From PALSA-610 sp038213435 (GTDB lineage Bacteria; Actinomycetota; Acidimicrobiia; IMCC26256; PALSA-610), in contig JBBQTI010000008.1 of the NCBI GenBank assembly GCA_038213435.1, positions 1-64,000 on the forward strand: DNA of 64,000 nt, written 5' to 3'. How positions within the stretch are numbered: position 1 is the first letter of the stretch; each line of letters begins with the position of its first letter. Below the pieces are notes generated by a model. The model saw nothing but the letters and a program-made list of their open reading frames with translations, was not told where the DNA came from and did not search any database. This document shows, in pieces, positions 41,451-50,063 of this stretch. Position numbers and translations under genes: made by a program.

Positions 41451-42627
41451 TCTCATGACCGGGCCTTTGCAGCTCGATGCCGATTCGTTGAACGCGTGCG
41501 TCTCGTGCGGTCTCTGTCTGCCGCACTGTCCGACCTACCGGGTGACGGGTCGCGAGATCGCCTCACCGCGCGGACGAATTGCCGCGATGCGCGCGGTCGA
41601 GGCGCACGAGGCACCGATCGACGACGCATTCCGTTCGGCCATGGAGGAATGCGTGTCGTGCCGGGGGTGCGAGGCGGCGTGCCCGTCGGACGTGCACTTC
41701 GGACAGCTCATGGAGACGACGCGCGCGGCGCTTCCTCCGCCGCGATCGCACGCGCGACGGGTCGCGGAGTGGCTCGGCTACCGGCTCGTGCTCCCGCGCC
41801 ACTGGCTCCTTCTCGCGTGCACCTGGATCGCGTGGGCCGGACAACGCCTTCGCCTCGTACCTGCGCGCTTCGGGCTGCCCCGGCTGTCGGCCAGGTCGCT
41901 CGCGAGATCTTTGGAGGTTCCGATCGGCGGCCATCCGGACGCGTGGCTCTTCACCGGCTGCGTCATGGACGCATGGTTGCGCGATACGCACCGCTCGGCC
42001 GCCCGGGTGATGCGGGCGACGGGTGTGCGCGTCGCGCGGCCTCCCACGAGCGCCGCGTGCTGCGGCGCGTTGCATCTGCACGCGGGCCGCGAGGCGGAGG
42101 CGCGTGCGCTGGCGAGGCGCGTCATGACCGCGATGCCGGGAGACGCGCCCATCGTCGTCGACAGCGCGGGATGCGGCGCGGCAATGAAGGAGTACGGGGA
42201 GCTCCTCGGCTCAGCCGACGCGCACGCGTTCGCGGAACGCGTGAAGGATTTCTCCGAGTGGCTCGCGCGGAAGCCCGCGCCGCGACTGCAGCGCACCGGC
42301 GTCTCGGTCGTCGTCCAAGATCCGTGTCACCTCCGGCACGTACAGAAGACACACGGCGCGGTACGGACCGTGTTGGCGTCCGCGTACGAGCTGGTCGAAA
42401 CCGGCGACGACGGCCTGTGCTGCGGGGCCGGCGGCGCGTACTCGGTGACGCAGCCCGAGCTCTCCCGTCGGATCCTCGATCGCAAGGTCGACGCGCTGCG
42501 GGCCGCGGCCGGGAAGCCAGATCCGATCGTGGCGTCGGCCAATCCCGGTTGCATGGTCCAGCTCCGCGGCGCGGGCATCGACGCCCGCCATCCGGCCGAC
42601 CTGATTGCGGAGGTACTCGATGAATGA
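41440..42627 (+). CDS. glcF: Glycolate oxidase iron-sulfur subunit GlcF
   Basis: A 395-residue protein with two 4Fe-4S ferredoxin motifs, CVSCGLCLPHCPTYR and CVSCRGCEAACPSD, and two C-terminal CCG domains (SAACCGALHLHAG and DDGLCCGAGGAY). It would pass electrons from the GlcDE flavins to the quinone pool. GTG 41440 overlaps glcE by 11 bases; ATG 41455 is a possible alternative. A conserved single hydrophobic stretch near residue 125 (WLLLACTWIAWAG) may help membrane contact. Confidence 0.93.
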   Translation: MSRDLMTGPLQLDADSLNACVSCGLCLPHCPTYRVTGREIASPRGRIAAMRAVEAHEAPIDDAFRSAMEECVSCRGCEAACPSDVHFGQLMETTRAALPPPRSHARRVAEWLGYRLVLPRHWLLLACTWIAWAGQRLRLVPARFGLPRLSARSLARSLEVPIGGHPDAWLFTGCVMDAWLRDTHRSAARVMRATGVRVARPPTSAACCGALHLHAGREAEARALARRVMTAMPGDAPIVVDSAGCGAAMKEYGELLGSADAHAFAERVKDFSEWLARKPAPRLQRTGVSVVVQDPCHLRHVQKTHGAVRTVLASAYELVETGDDGLCCGAGGAYSVTQPELSRRILDRKVDALRAAAGKPDPIVASANPGCMVQLRGAGIDARHPADLIAEVLDE

Positions 42628-42838
42628 TCGCCTGGAACAGATCGCCGAACACCTCGCGGCGATCGAAGAGGAGCTCCGCGATCTCGCGTACGAACGGCTC
42701 GCCGAGGTCGCCCGATCTCCCGACAGCGATTCCGGCGCCGCGGCGGCGTTGCAGGAGAGACGGCTGCTGCAGGCGCGCCGCGCGATCGCCAAGGCGATCG
42801 GCGCGCTCGCGCCGTCGCCGGCAGACGAGGAAGCATGA
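42620..42838 (+). CDS. 72-residue hypothetical protein downstream of glcF
   Basis: ATG 42620 lies inside the end of glcF (8-base overlap) with a gaggtac sequence just upstream. The protein MNDRLEQIAEHLAAIEEELRD continues as one long amphipathic Glu/Arg/Ala-rich helix, probably a coiled coil. No family is recognised. The overlap suggests translation with glcDEF, but a link to glycolate oxidation is only positional. It stops 4 bases before the convergent LOG gene. Confidence 0.75.
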   Translation: MNDRLEQIAEHLAAIEEELRDLAYERLAEVARSPDSDSGAAAALQERRLLQARRAIAKAIGALAPSPADEEA

Positions 42839-42842
42839 GCGA

Positions 42843-43880
42843 TCAATCGGGCTCGTTCAGCCGATCGATCAGCTCGCGCAGACGCGAGTACGAACGACGA
42901 TCGAACCGCATGCGCAGGCGGGCGAGGTCGGGCACGTCGTCGTCGCCGATCTCGGCCTTGCTCGTCATCGTCGGCTCGATGCGCCCGCTCGCGAGGATGT
43001 CGGCGAACTCGCGGTTGAGGGCCTCGATTCGAGGCTGCCCCGGGAGGCGCTGCATGCGCAACACGAGGTCGCCCTCGACGAACCGCAAGGAGTGGTAGTT
43101 CCGGTAGAAGCCGGTGATCTCGGCGAGCGCGACGGACGCATCGTCGGTGATCTTCACGAGCCGAAGGTCCTCCGGCGAGATATAGCCGCGAGCGCGCAGC
43201 TCACGTTCGACGACCTGCATCCAGCTCAGCCAGAACGTGCCTCCGGGGACGTCGAGGAGCACGATCGGCGCGGGTGGGGCCTTGCCGGTTTGGACGAGGG
43301 TGAGCAGCTCGAAGCCCTCGTCGAGCGTGCCGAAGCCTCCGGGCAGGAGCACGAACGCGTGCGCTTCCTTGACGAACGTCACCTTGCGGGTGAAGAAGTA
43401 GCGGAAGCTCACCAGCTTGGGATCGTCCGCCAGGAACTGCGTCGAGGCGGCCTCGAAGGGCAGCCGGATGCTCACGCCGAACGAGTTGGCCGCACCCGCG
43501 CCTTCGATGCCGGCCTCCATGATCCCGGGCCCCGCGCCCGTGATCACCATCCAATCGGCGAGCGCGAGCTCGCGCGCGAGCGCGACGGTCTGTTCGTACA
43601 GTGGATCGTCGCGACGCGTACGCGCCGAACCGAAGATCGCGGCCTTGCGCGCCGCGCGGTACGGCTCGAAGACCGCAAACGCGTACCGCATCTCCTTCAG
43701 CGCGGCGTTGGCAATCTTGAGATCGCCTCGCGTCGCGCGATCGCGTGCCAGGCGAACTGCGGACACGATGAGCTCGAAGACCAGGTCGGCGTCGTTCACG
43801 TCGCCGACCTTGGAGATCAGCAGGTCGATGTCCTGATCGATCTCGGGATCGCCGGTGCGATACCGCGGGAGCCGCGCCAC
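42843..43880 (-). CDS. LOG family protein (Rossmann-fold nucleotide hydrolase-like)
   Basis: A 345-residue protein with the LOG/TIGR00730 core: AIFGSARTRRDD, VITGAGPGIMEAGIEGA and LLPGGFGTLDEGFELLT, the PGGxGTxxE signature. Single-domain LOG enzymes release cytokinin-type bases from ribonucleotide monophosphates; this longer form has about 75 N-terminal and 90 C-terminal extra residues, common in actinobacteria and of unclear activity. It is the third gene of a probable fbiC-pfkB-LOG operon. Confidence 0.9.
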   Translation of the reverse strand: MARLPRYRTGDPEIDQDIDLLISKVGDVNDADLVFELIVSAVRLARDRATRGDLKIANAALKEMRYAFAVFEPYRAARKAAIFGSARTRRDDPLYEQTVALARELALADWMVITGAGPGIMEAGIEGAGAANSFGVSIRLPFEAASTQFLADDPKLVSFRYFFTRKVTFVKEAHAFVLLPGGFGTLDEGFELLTLVQTGKAPPAPIVLLDVPGGTFWLSWMQVVERELRARGYISPEDLRLVKITDDASVALAEITGFYRNYHSLRFVEGDLVLRMQRLPGQPRIEALNREFADILASGRIEPTMTSKAEIGDDDVPDLARLRMRFDRRSYSRLRELIDRLNEPD

Positions 43881-43887
43881 CGCCCGG

Positions 43888-44874
43888 TCAGCCTCCGAGA
43901 ACCGGCCGCGCCAGCTCGGCGAGCACCTCGGCCGGTCGCGGGCCCAGGTGCGAGATCGCCTCGGCTGCCGCGAGCGCGGCGAGCCGTCCGCAGGTCGCCA
44001 GCTCGTAGCCGTGGGTCAGCCCGTACAGGAAGCCGGCGGCGAAGAGGTCGCCGGCGCCGGTCGTATCGACGACCTCGACCGGGTGCGCGTCGATCACGTG
44101 CACATCTTCGCCGGCGACGATCACGGAGCCGTGCGGACCTCGCGTGAGCGCGGCGATCGCACAGTGACCCCGCACACGGTGCAGCGCATCGTCGAACGTC
44201 TCGACCTGGTAGAGCATCGTTATCTCACGCTCGTTCGCGAACAGGATGTCGACGTCGCGCTCGATCAGCTCGAGGAACTCGTCGCGGTGTCGTTCGACAC
44301 AGAAGGGATCGGAGAGCGTGAGCGCGACGCGCCGGTCGGCCCGATGAGCGATCGCAGCCGCGCGCCGTACTGCCTCCTTCGCCGCCGGCGGATCCCACAC
44401 GTAGCCCTCGAGGTAGGTCACGGCCGAGCTCGCGACCAGCGCTTCGTCGATGTAGCTCTCGTCGAGCTCCGCGCCGGCACCGAGGAAGGTGCACATCGTC
44501 CGGTCCGCGTCGGGTGTGATGATGACGAGACAACGCCCGGTGGGCGCACCGCTGATGGCGAGCGGTGCGTCGAAGTGCACGCCGACGGTGCGCAGGTCGT
44601 GCGCGAAGACCTTGCCGAAGGCGTCGTCGGACACCCGGCCGATGTACGCCGCGTGCCCGCCGAACGACGCGACCCCCGCCGCGGTGTTGGCCGCTGACCC
44701 GCCCGAGCTCTCCGTCGCCGGACCCATCTCCGCGTAGATCTCGTCGGACCGGGCCCCGTCGACCATGGTCGTCGCGCCGCGCTCGATGCCGGTACGCGCG
44801 ACGAAGTCGTCGTCCGCAAAGGCCAGCACATCGACCAGCGCATTGCCGATGGTCAGAACGTCGAAGCGGGTCAC
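43888..44874 (-). CDS. PfkB-family carbohydrate/nucleoside kinase (adenosine kinase-like)
   Basis: A 328-residue ribokinase-fold enzyme. N-terminal GNALVDVLA and the GGSAANTAAGVASFGG substrate loop resemble adenosine kinases; the second signature is VVDTTGAGDLFAAGFLYG with the catalytic Asp. ATP would phosphorylate a sugar or nucleoside. GTG 44874 overlaps the fbiC stop (GTGA), so the two are coupled. Whether the kinase has any tie to F420 synthesis is unknown. Confidence 0.92.
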   Translation of the reverse strand: MTRFDVLTIGNALVDVLAFADDDFVARTGIERGATTMVDGARSDEIYAEMGPATESSGGSAANTAAGVASFGGHAAYIGRVSDDAFGKVFAHDLRTVGVHFDAPLAISGAPTGRCLVIITPDADRTMCTFLGAGAELDESYIDEALVASSAVTYLEGYVWDPPAAKEAVRRAAAIAHRADRRVALTLSDPFCVERHRDEFLELIERDVDILFANEREITMLYQVETFDDALHRVRGHCAIAALTRGPHGSVIVAGEDVHVIDAHPVEVVDTTGAGDLFAAGFLYGLTHGYELATCGRLAALAAAEAISHLGPRPAEVLAELARPVLGG

Positions 44875-47231
44875 TTCCTCACTCCGAGAGCGAGCTCGAC
44901 CGGCTGCGCCTCGGGCGGATGCTCCTCGACCGGACGGAGCCTCCGGCCGACCGTCTGCGTCCGGCCGTAAAGCGTCGTGCGCTGCGACAGGGTGCGGTGG
45001 ATCGGTTCGGCGATCGACCGGAATTCCGCTTCGTCGAGCTCCTGTCCGTGGCTGGCGCCCGCGGCGCGGGAGATGTTCTCGTCCATCAATGTGCCACCGA
45101 GATCGTTGGCGCCGGCCTGCAGGATCTGGCGCGTGCCGGCGATCCCGCATTTCACCCACGACGCCTGCACATTGGGGATCGTGTCGCGATAGGCGATGCG
45201 ACCGACCGCGTGCATCAGGACCACCTCACGGAACGTTGGTCCGCGCCGCGCCTTGCCCTGGATGAAGATCGGCGTCGCCATGTGCACGAAGGGGAGCGGC
45301 ACGAACTCCGTGAATCCCCCGGTCTCCTTCTGGAGATCCCGTGTGCGGACGAGATGCCGGGCGACGTGCACCGGTCTCTCGACAGTGCCGTGCATGATCG
45401 TGACGTTCGACTTCAGGCCCACCTCGTGCGCAGTCCGGTGTGCGAAAAGCCATTCCTCGGTGTTGACCTTGTCGGGACAGATGATCGCCCGCACCTCGTC
45501 GTCGAGGATCTCGGCCGCCGTCCCGGGAAGCGTGGCGAGGCCGGCATCCTTCAGCCGGAGCAGGTAATCGTGCAGCGGCATGTCGAGCCGGCGGGCGCCT
45601 TCGGTCACCTCGAGCGCGGTGAACCCGTGCACGTGGATCGACGGCGCGACCTCCTTGACCGCGCGGGCGACGTCGACGTAGTAGTCGCCGTCGAAATCGG
45701 GATGGATGCCGCCTTGCAAGCAGACCTCGGTCGCGCCGCACTCGACAGCTTCCACCACCCGCCGCTGCATCTCCTCCATCTCGAGGAGATACGGCTTCCC
45801 GCGAAGGTTGAGCGAGAGCGGCCCCTTCGAGAATGCGCAGAATTTACAGCGGTACGTGCACACGTTCGTGTAGTTGATGTTGCGATTGCGGACGAACGTC
45901 ACCTCGTCGCCCACGATCTCGCGGCGCAGCTGGTCGGCGACTTCGGCGACCCGTGCGACTTCGGGACCGCGCGCCGCGAGCAACGTCACGATCTCGTCGA
46001 TGCCGACCTCTTGACCCGCGAGCACGCCGGCGAGCACCTCCCCGACCCGGCCGCCGGCGCTCGCACGCGTAGCGGGCAGAACGGTTGGCGGCGCGAGGTC
46101 GTCGCGACCGGGCGCCCACGCGGTATCGCGCGCGAGCCCCTCCAGATCGGAGGCGACGAGCACCGCGGTGCGAACGTCGGGGTGCAGCCACTCCTCGGCG
46201 CGCCTCACATACTCGGGATACACGGTGAGGCGGGGCGCGAGGACGAAGCCGGCGGCCTCGGTGGCGTCGCGCAGGCGGTCGAGCGCCGGCCACGGTCGCT
46301 CGGGGTTCACGTGGTCGATCGTCAACGGCGAAACGCCGCCCCAGTCGTCGATGCCCGCCGCGAGCAACATCGTGAAGTCGTCGCTCAAGTTCGGTGGCGC
46401 CTGCAGGTGGACCTCTCCGGGGAGGATCAACCGGGCGGCCGCGATCGACCACAGGAACTCGTCCGTCGGACACGGCTCGGCGCGGTGCATCGCGGTGCCG
46501 GCCTTGGGCAGGAAATTCTGCACGATCACCTCTTGCACGTGACCGTGCTCGAGGTGCGCGTTCGCGATCGCGACCAGCGCCTCGACGCGCTCGGCGCGCG
46601 TCTCGCCGATGCCCACCAGGATGCCCGTCGTGAACGGCACGCGCGCCCGGCCGGCCGCGTGCAGCGTGGCGAGGCGCCGAGCCGCGGTCTTGTCGGGCGC
46701 GCCGTGATGCGCGCCACCGGGCTCGTGAAGACGGTCGGCGAGCGTCTCGATCATCATCCCCTGCGACGGGCTGACCGCGCGCAGGCGCGTGAGCTCGGCC
46801 TCGGACAGTGCGCCCGCGTTGGCGTGGGGCAGCAGACCCGTCTCGTCGAGCACGTGCTTCGCCACCGACGCGAGGTAGTCGACGGTGCTGACGAAGCCGT
46901 GGGCGCGCAGCCAATCGGCGGCCTGGGGGTACCGGTCCTCGGGTGCCTCGCCGAGCGTGAACAGCGCTTCGAAACAGCCGAGTGCCGCGCCCCGGGAGGC
47001 CAGCTCGAGCACCTGATCCTCGGCCAGGTACGGCGTGTCGAGGCGGGCCGGCGGCTTGGCGAACGTGCAGTAGCCGCACCGATCGCGGCACAGCATCGTC
47101 AGCGGCACGAACACCTTGGGCGAGAACGTGATACGCCGGCCGGTCCGCGCGTCCCGGCGCACTGCGGCGGCAGGCATCAGCTCGGTCACGGGCGCGTCGA
47201 GCAGCTCCCGGAACGACGAGGCGCTGAGCAT
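44871..47231 (-). CDS. fbiC: FO synthase, fused CofG-CofH (7,8-didemethyl-8-hydroxy-5-deazariboflavin synthase)
   Basis: A 786-residue bifunctional radical-SAM enzyme making FO, the chromophore of coenzyme F420, from tyrosine and the flavin precursor. Two CxxxCxxC clusters mark the halves: CRDRCGYC at residues 48-55 (CofG) and CTYRCKFC near 457-464 (CofH). VCLQGGIHPD and DDWGGVSPLT are further family blocks. The fused arrangement is the actinobacterial form. ATG 47231 follows TAGGGT by 7 bases. It implies the organism uses F420. Confidence 0.96.
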   Translation of the reverse strand: MLSASSFRELLDAPVTELMPAAAVRRDARTGRRITFSPKVFVPLTMLCRDRCGYCTFAKPPARLDTPYLAEDQVLELASRGAALGCFEALFTLGEAPEDRYPQAADWLRAHGFVSTVDYLASVAKHVLDETGLLPHANAGALSEAELTRLRAVSPSQGMMIETLADRLHEPGGAHHGAPDKTAARRLATLHAAGRARVPFTTGILVGIGETRAERVEALVAIANAHLEHGHVQEVIVQNFLPKAGTAMHRAEPCPTDEFLWSIAAARLILPGEVHLQAPPNLSDDFTMLLAAGIDDWGGVSPLTIDHVNPERPWPALDRLRDATEAAGFVLAPRLTVYPEYVRRAEEWLHPDVRTAVLVASDLEGLARDTAWAPGRDDLAPPTVLPATRASAGGRVGEVLAGVLAGQEVGIDEIVTLLAARGPEVARVAEVADQLRREIVGDEVTFVRNRNINYTNVCTYRCKFCAFSKGPLSLNLRGKPYLLEMEEMQRRVVEAVECGATEVCLQGGIHPDFDGDYYVDVARAVKEVAPSIHVHGFTALEVTEGARRLDMPLHDYLLRLKDAGLATLPGTAAEILDDEVRAIICPDKVNTEEWLFAHRTAHEVGLKSNVTIMHGTVERPVHVARHLVRTRDLQKETGGFTEFVPLPFVHMATPIFIQGKARRGPTFREVVLMHAVGRIAYRDTIPNVQASWVKCGIAGTRQILQAGANDLGGTLMDENISRAAGASHGQELDEAEFRSIAEPIHRTLSQRTTLYGRTQTVGRRLRPVEEHPPEAQPVELALGVRK

Positions 47232-47238
47232 GCGGGCG

Positions 47239-47244
47239 ACCCTA
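47239..47244 (-). promoter_or_regulatory. -10 hexamer TAGGGT containing the pgl stop codon
   Basis: TAGGGT on the minus strand ends 7 bases before ATG 47231 of fbiC. Its TAG is the stop codon of the upstream gene (47244-47242). Confidence 0.5.
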
Positions 47245-47883
47245 GTCGGCCTCCAGCGCCGCCCGGTCTCCGAGCCACAACACCTTCCGGGCCCGTATCC
47301 GCGCGCCCGGCAGATCCTCTCCGGCGCGGATCCGGCGGATCGGCTCGCGCTTGTCGTCGCCGGCGACGGTCACCACGGCGAGGGACGCGCGCGCGATCGC
47401 GGGGAAGGTGAAGGTCAACCTCCGGTGCGGGTGCGCGCCGTCGCCGTTCCCGACGACCAGCCGCTCGCGCTCGTCGATCGCGGGTGTTCCCGGAAACAGC
47501 GACGCGGTATGACCGTCGGGCCCGAGGCCGAGGTGGACGATGTCGATCTCGGCCGAGGCGCGCACGAGCGCGTCGTACGCGTCGGCGCCGGCCGCGACCA
47601 TCGAATGGACGGCCCGGGGTGACACGTGGTCGAGCAGGATCCTCCGGGCCATGCCCTCGTTCGAGTCGTCCGACTCGACCGGCACGATCCGCTCGTCGCC
47701 GAAGAACACCTCTACGACCGACCACTCGAGCGCCTCGCGTCGTAACGCGGTATAGCACCGATGCGCGAGCTCACCTCCCGAGAGCGCGATCGACTTCGGC
47801 GTGAGCTCGGTGACCAGACGTGCGAAGGCACGCGGAACGTCGTCGACGACGCGGATCTGTCCGGGGAGCTCCACGTCTGCCAT
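47242..47883 (-). CDS. pgl: 6-phosphogluconolactonase
   Basis: A 213-residue enzyme of the NagB/RpiA fold that hydrolyses 6-phosphogluconolactone in the oxidative pentose phosphate pathway. Blocks are IALSGGELAHRCY, EVFFGDERIVPVESDDSNEGMA and HLGLGPDGHTASLFPG, all diagnostic. ATG 47883 has a GGGGAAGA sequence upstream, so the longer frame is rejected. Transketolase and transaldolase lie 1-4 kb to the right, so the pathway is partly clustered, but zwf and gnd are not in the window. Confidence 0.93.
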   Translation of the reverse strand: MADVELPGQIRVVDDVPRAFARLVTELTPKSIALSGGELAHRCYTALRREALEWSVVEVFFGDERIVPVESDDSNEGMARRILLDHVSPRAVHSMVAAGADAYDALVRASAEIDIVHLGLGPDGHTASLFPGTPAIDERERLVVGNGDGAHPHRRLTFTFPAIARASLAVVTVAGDDKREPIRRIRAGEDLPGARIRARKVLWLGDRAALEAD

Positions 47884-47896
47884 TCTTCCCCGAGCG

Positions 47897-48949
47897 ATGG
47901 ATCGAACCACGGTCGACGTCTACCAGGCGCATGTTGACGACTGGATCGAGCACCGGCGCCGGGCCCGACCGGCGTCGATCGACTCGTTCGCCGCGCGCGT
48001 CCCTCCCGGCGTACGCGCCGACGTCGGGTGCGGACCGGGATGGCACAGTGCGGAACTGGGTCGGCCGGTGGTGGCGTTCGATGCCGCGCCCGCGATGGCC
48101 GCGCAGGTTCGCACCTTCGCGCCCGGCGCGTGGCCGCTCGTCGCCGACCTCGAGCATCTTCCGTTCGGTGCGGGCGCGCTCGCCGGTGCATGGGCGCACC
48201 GGTCGTACATGCACATCGCGGGCGAGCGGTTGCCGATGGCGCTCGCCGAGCTCCACCGATCCATTCGACCGCACGGCGCGATCCACCTACAGGTGACCTC
48301 CGATCGCCACCAGGCGACTGCAGACGATCGGTTTCCCAACCGCCACTTCTCGTGGTGGCGGGCCGATCACCTGCGCGACGTCGTCGACGGTGCGGGCTTC
48401 GAGTTGGACGACCTGGTCGACGACGGCGAGGAATGGATCGATGTCGAGGCGACGCGCGCTCGGATGCTCCCCGACACCGTCGGGCCGAAGATGCGCGTGC
48501 TCATCGTCGGCCTGAACCCGAGCCTGCTCTCGGCCGATACCGGAATCGGCTTCGCCCGCCCGGGAAATCGTTTCTGGCCGGCGGCACTCACGTCGGGCCT
48601 CGTCACTCGCACCCACGACCCGTTCCACGCCCTCCGGGTCGACCGAGTCGGTATGACAAACCTCGTACGCCGCGCCACGGTGCGCGCCGACGAGCTGTCC
48701 CGAGCGGAGTACGTCGACGGCAACGCCCGTCTGCAACGACTCGCGCACTGGTTGCGGCCGCAGTGCGTGTGCTTCGTCGGCGTGACCGGTTATCGCGTCG
48801 CGATCGACACGCGCGCCGCCGTCGGTTGGCAGGCACAACCGTTCGCCGGCGTACCGACATACGTGATGCCGAACACGAGTGGCCTCAACGCACACGCGAA
48901 GCCGTCAGACTTCGCCGAACATCTCCGGGCCGTCGTCGCGGCGACCTGA
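47897..48949 (+). CDS. Fusion: class I SAM methyltransferase plus mismatch-specific uracil-DNA glycosylase (Mug)
   Basis: A 350-residue two-domain protein. Residues 1-190 are a class I methyltransferase with motif I ADVGCGPGWHS, FDAAPAMA at strand 2 and DLEHLPFGAGALAG. Residues 198-350 are a Mug/TDG glycosylase: VGLNPSLLSADTGIGFARPGNRFW, carrying the catalytic Asn (207), and VMPNTSGLNAH, the equivalent of the NPSGLS wedge. No stop separates the two. Mug removes uracil or ethenocytosine from mismatches. A methyltransferase partner suggests modification of a base or of a ligand before or after excision, which is inference. Confidence 0.9.
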   Translation: MDRTTVDVYQAHVDDWIEHRRRARPASIDSFAARVPPGVRADVGCGPGWHSAELGRPVVAFDAAPAMAAQVRTFAPGAWPLVADLEHLPFGAGALAGAWAHRSYMHIAGERLPMALAELHRSIRPHGAIHLQVTSDRHQATADDRFPNRHFSWWRADHLRDVVDGAGFELDDLVDDGEEWIDVEATRARMLPDTVGPKMRVLIVGLNPSLLSADTGIGFARPGNRFWPAALTSGLVTRTHDPFHALRVDRVGMTNLVRRATVRADELSRAEYVDGNARLQRLAHWLRPQCVCFVGVTGYRVAIDTRAAVGWQAQPFAGVPTYVMPNTSGLNAHAKPSDFAEHLRAVVAAT

Positions 48950-48953
48950 GCTC

Positions 48954-48981
48954 GCCTACCTGAACTCGCCTACCTGAACTC
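48954..48981. repeat. 14-bp tandem duplication at the tal 3' end
   Basis: Two perfect copies of gcctacctgaactc (48954-48967, 48968-48981), plus a degraded third at 48941-48953. The unit contains the last codons and stop of transaldolase, so the gene end has been duplicated into the gap before the convergent fusion gene. Confidence 0.8.
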
Positions 48982-50061
48982 CGCGGCCTTCTTCTCGAGC
49001 GTGGCGAGCGCGTCGTGGAACGATTTCGCGAACGACTCGACACCCTCGCGCTCGAGTGTCGTGGTCACGTCGGCGAAGTCGACGCCCGCGCCGGAGAGAT
49101 CGGCGATCACTTTGCGCGCGGCCTCGACGTCCTCACAAATGGAATCCGCTCGCAGGTTGCCGTCACCCTTCGCGAGGACGTCGACCGACGCCTGGGCAAG
49201 CGTGTTCACGGTGTTGGCGCCGATGAGCTCGTCGACGTAGAGGGTCGGGGAGTATGCCGGGTTCTTGGTGGATGTCGACGCCCAGAGCGGCCGCTGCTTG
49301 CGTGCGCCCGACGATTCGAGCTTCTCGAAGCGTGCGCCCGAGACCTCCTCCAGGAACATCTGATACGCGAGCTTGGCGTTGGCCACCGCCGCCTTGCCTC
49401 GCAGCGGGTGATCCTCGGGCAGCCGCCGGTCGGTCTCCGTGTCGACGCGGCTGACGAAGAACGATGCCACCGAAGCCAGGCTCCGGAGATCGCCGCCCGC
49501 CGCGGCGCGGCGCTCGAGACCCGTCAGGAAAGCCCCGATGACCTCCCGGTACCGCTCGAGGCTGAAGATCAGCGTGACGTTGACGTTGATCCCGGCTGCG
49601 AGGGTATCGACGATCGCGGGGATGCCCTCGAGCGTGCCCGGGATCTTGATCATCACGTTCGGGCGGGCGAGACGATCCCACAGCTCCTTCGCCTGTCGTG
49701 TCGTCGCCGCGGTGTCGTGCGCGAGATCCGGCGACACCTCGATGGACACGTACCCGTCAGCCGCGTCGAGGCGGTCATAGGCAGGGCGCAGCACGTCGGC
49801 CGCGTGCTCGATGTCGGTGGTGACGAGATCCCAATAGGCGTCGTCGGTCGAGGCGCCGGCGAGCGTCACCGTTCGCAGCTGCGCGTCGTAGTCGTTGCCG
49901 CCCGCCATCGCCTTCTCGAAGATGGTCGGGTTCGACGTCACGCCGCGGATCCCGTGCGTGTCGATCAGCGTTTGCAACCCCCCGGTCGCCAGGGCGCGCG
50001 TGAGGTTGTCGTACCAGGGGCTCTGCCCGAATTCGATCAAACGGGGAATCGCGCTCGTCAT
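48970..50061 (-). CDS. tal: Transaldolase
   Basis: A 363-residue transaldolase of the long TalA/B-like actinobacterial type. GIRGVTSNPTIFEKAM covers the start of the barrel with the catalytic Asp/Asn region, NVMIKIPGT holds the Schiff-base Lys, and NVNVTLIFSLERY follows. It moves dihydroxyacetone units between sugar phosphates. ATG 50061 has AGGAGGGAG upstream. It follows transketolase by two bases, forming a tkt-tal operon. Confidence 0.96.
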   Translation of the reverse strand: MTSAIPRLIEFGQSPWYDNLTRALATGGLQTLIDTHGIRGVTSNPTIFEKAMAGGNDYDAQLRTVTLAGASTDDAYWDLVTTDIEHAADVLRPAYDRLDAADGYVSIEVSPDLAHDTAATTRQAKELWDRLARPNVMIKIPGTLEGIPAIVDTLAAGINVNVTLIFSLERYREVIGAFLTGLERRAAAGGDLRSLASVASFFVSRVDTETDRRLPEDHPLRGKAAVANAKLAYQMFLEEVSGARFEKLESSGARKQRPLWASTSTKNPAYSPTLYVDELIGANTVNTLAQASVDVLAKGDGNLRADSICEDVEAARKVIADLSGAGVDFADVTTTLEREGVESFAKSFHDALATLEKKAAEFR

Positions 50062-50063
50062 GT

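Noticed and set aside
44565..47411. Very long plus-strand frame (948 codons)
   Set aside because: It is antisense to fbiC and pgl, which have full motifs and good coding character; GC-rich third positions keep the opposite frame open by chance.
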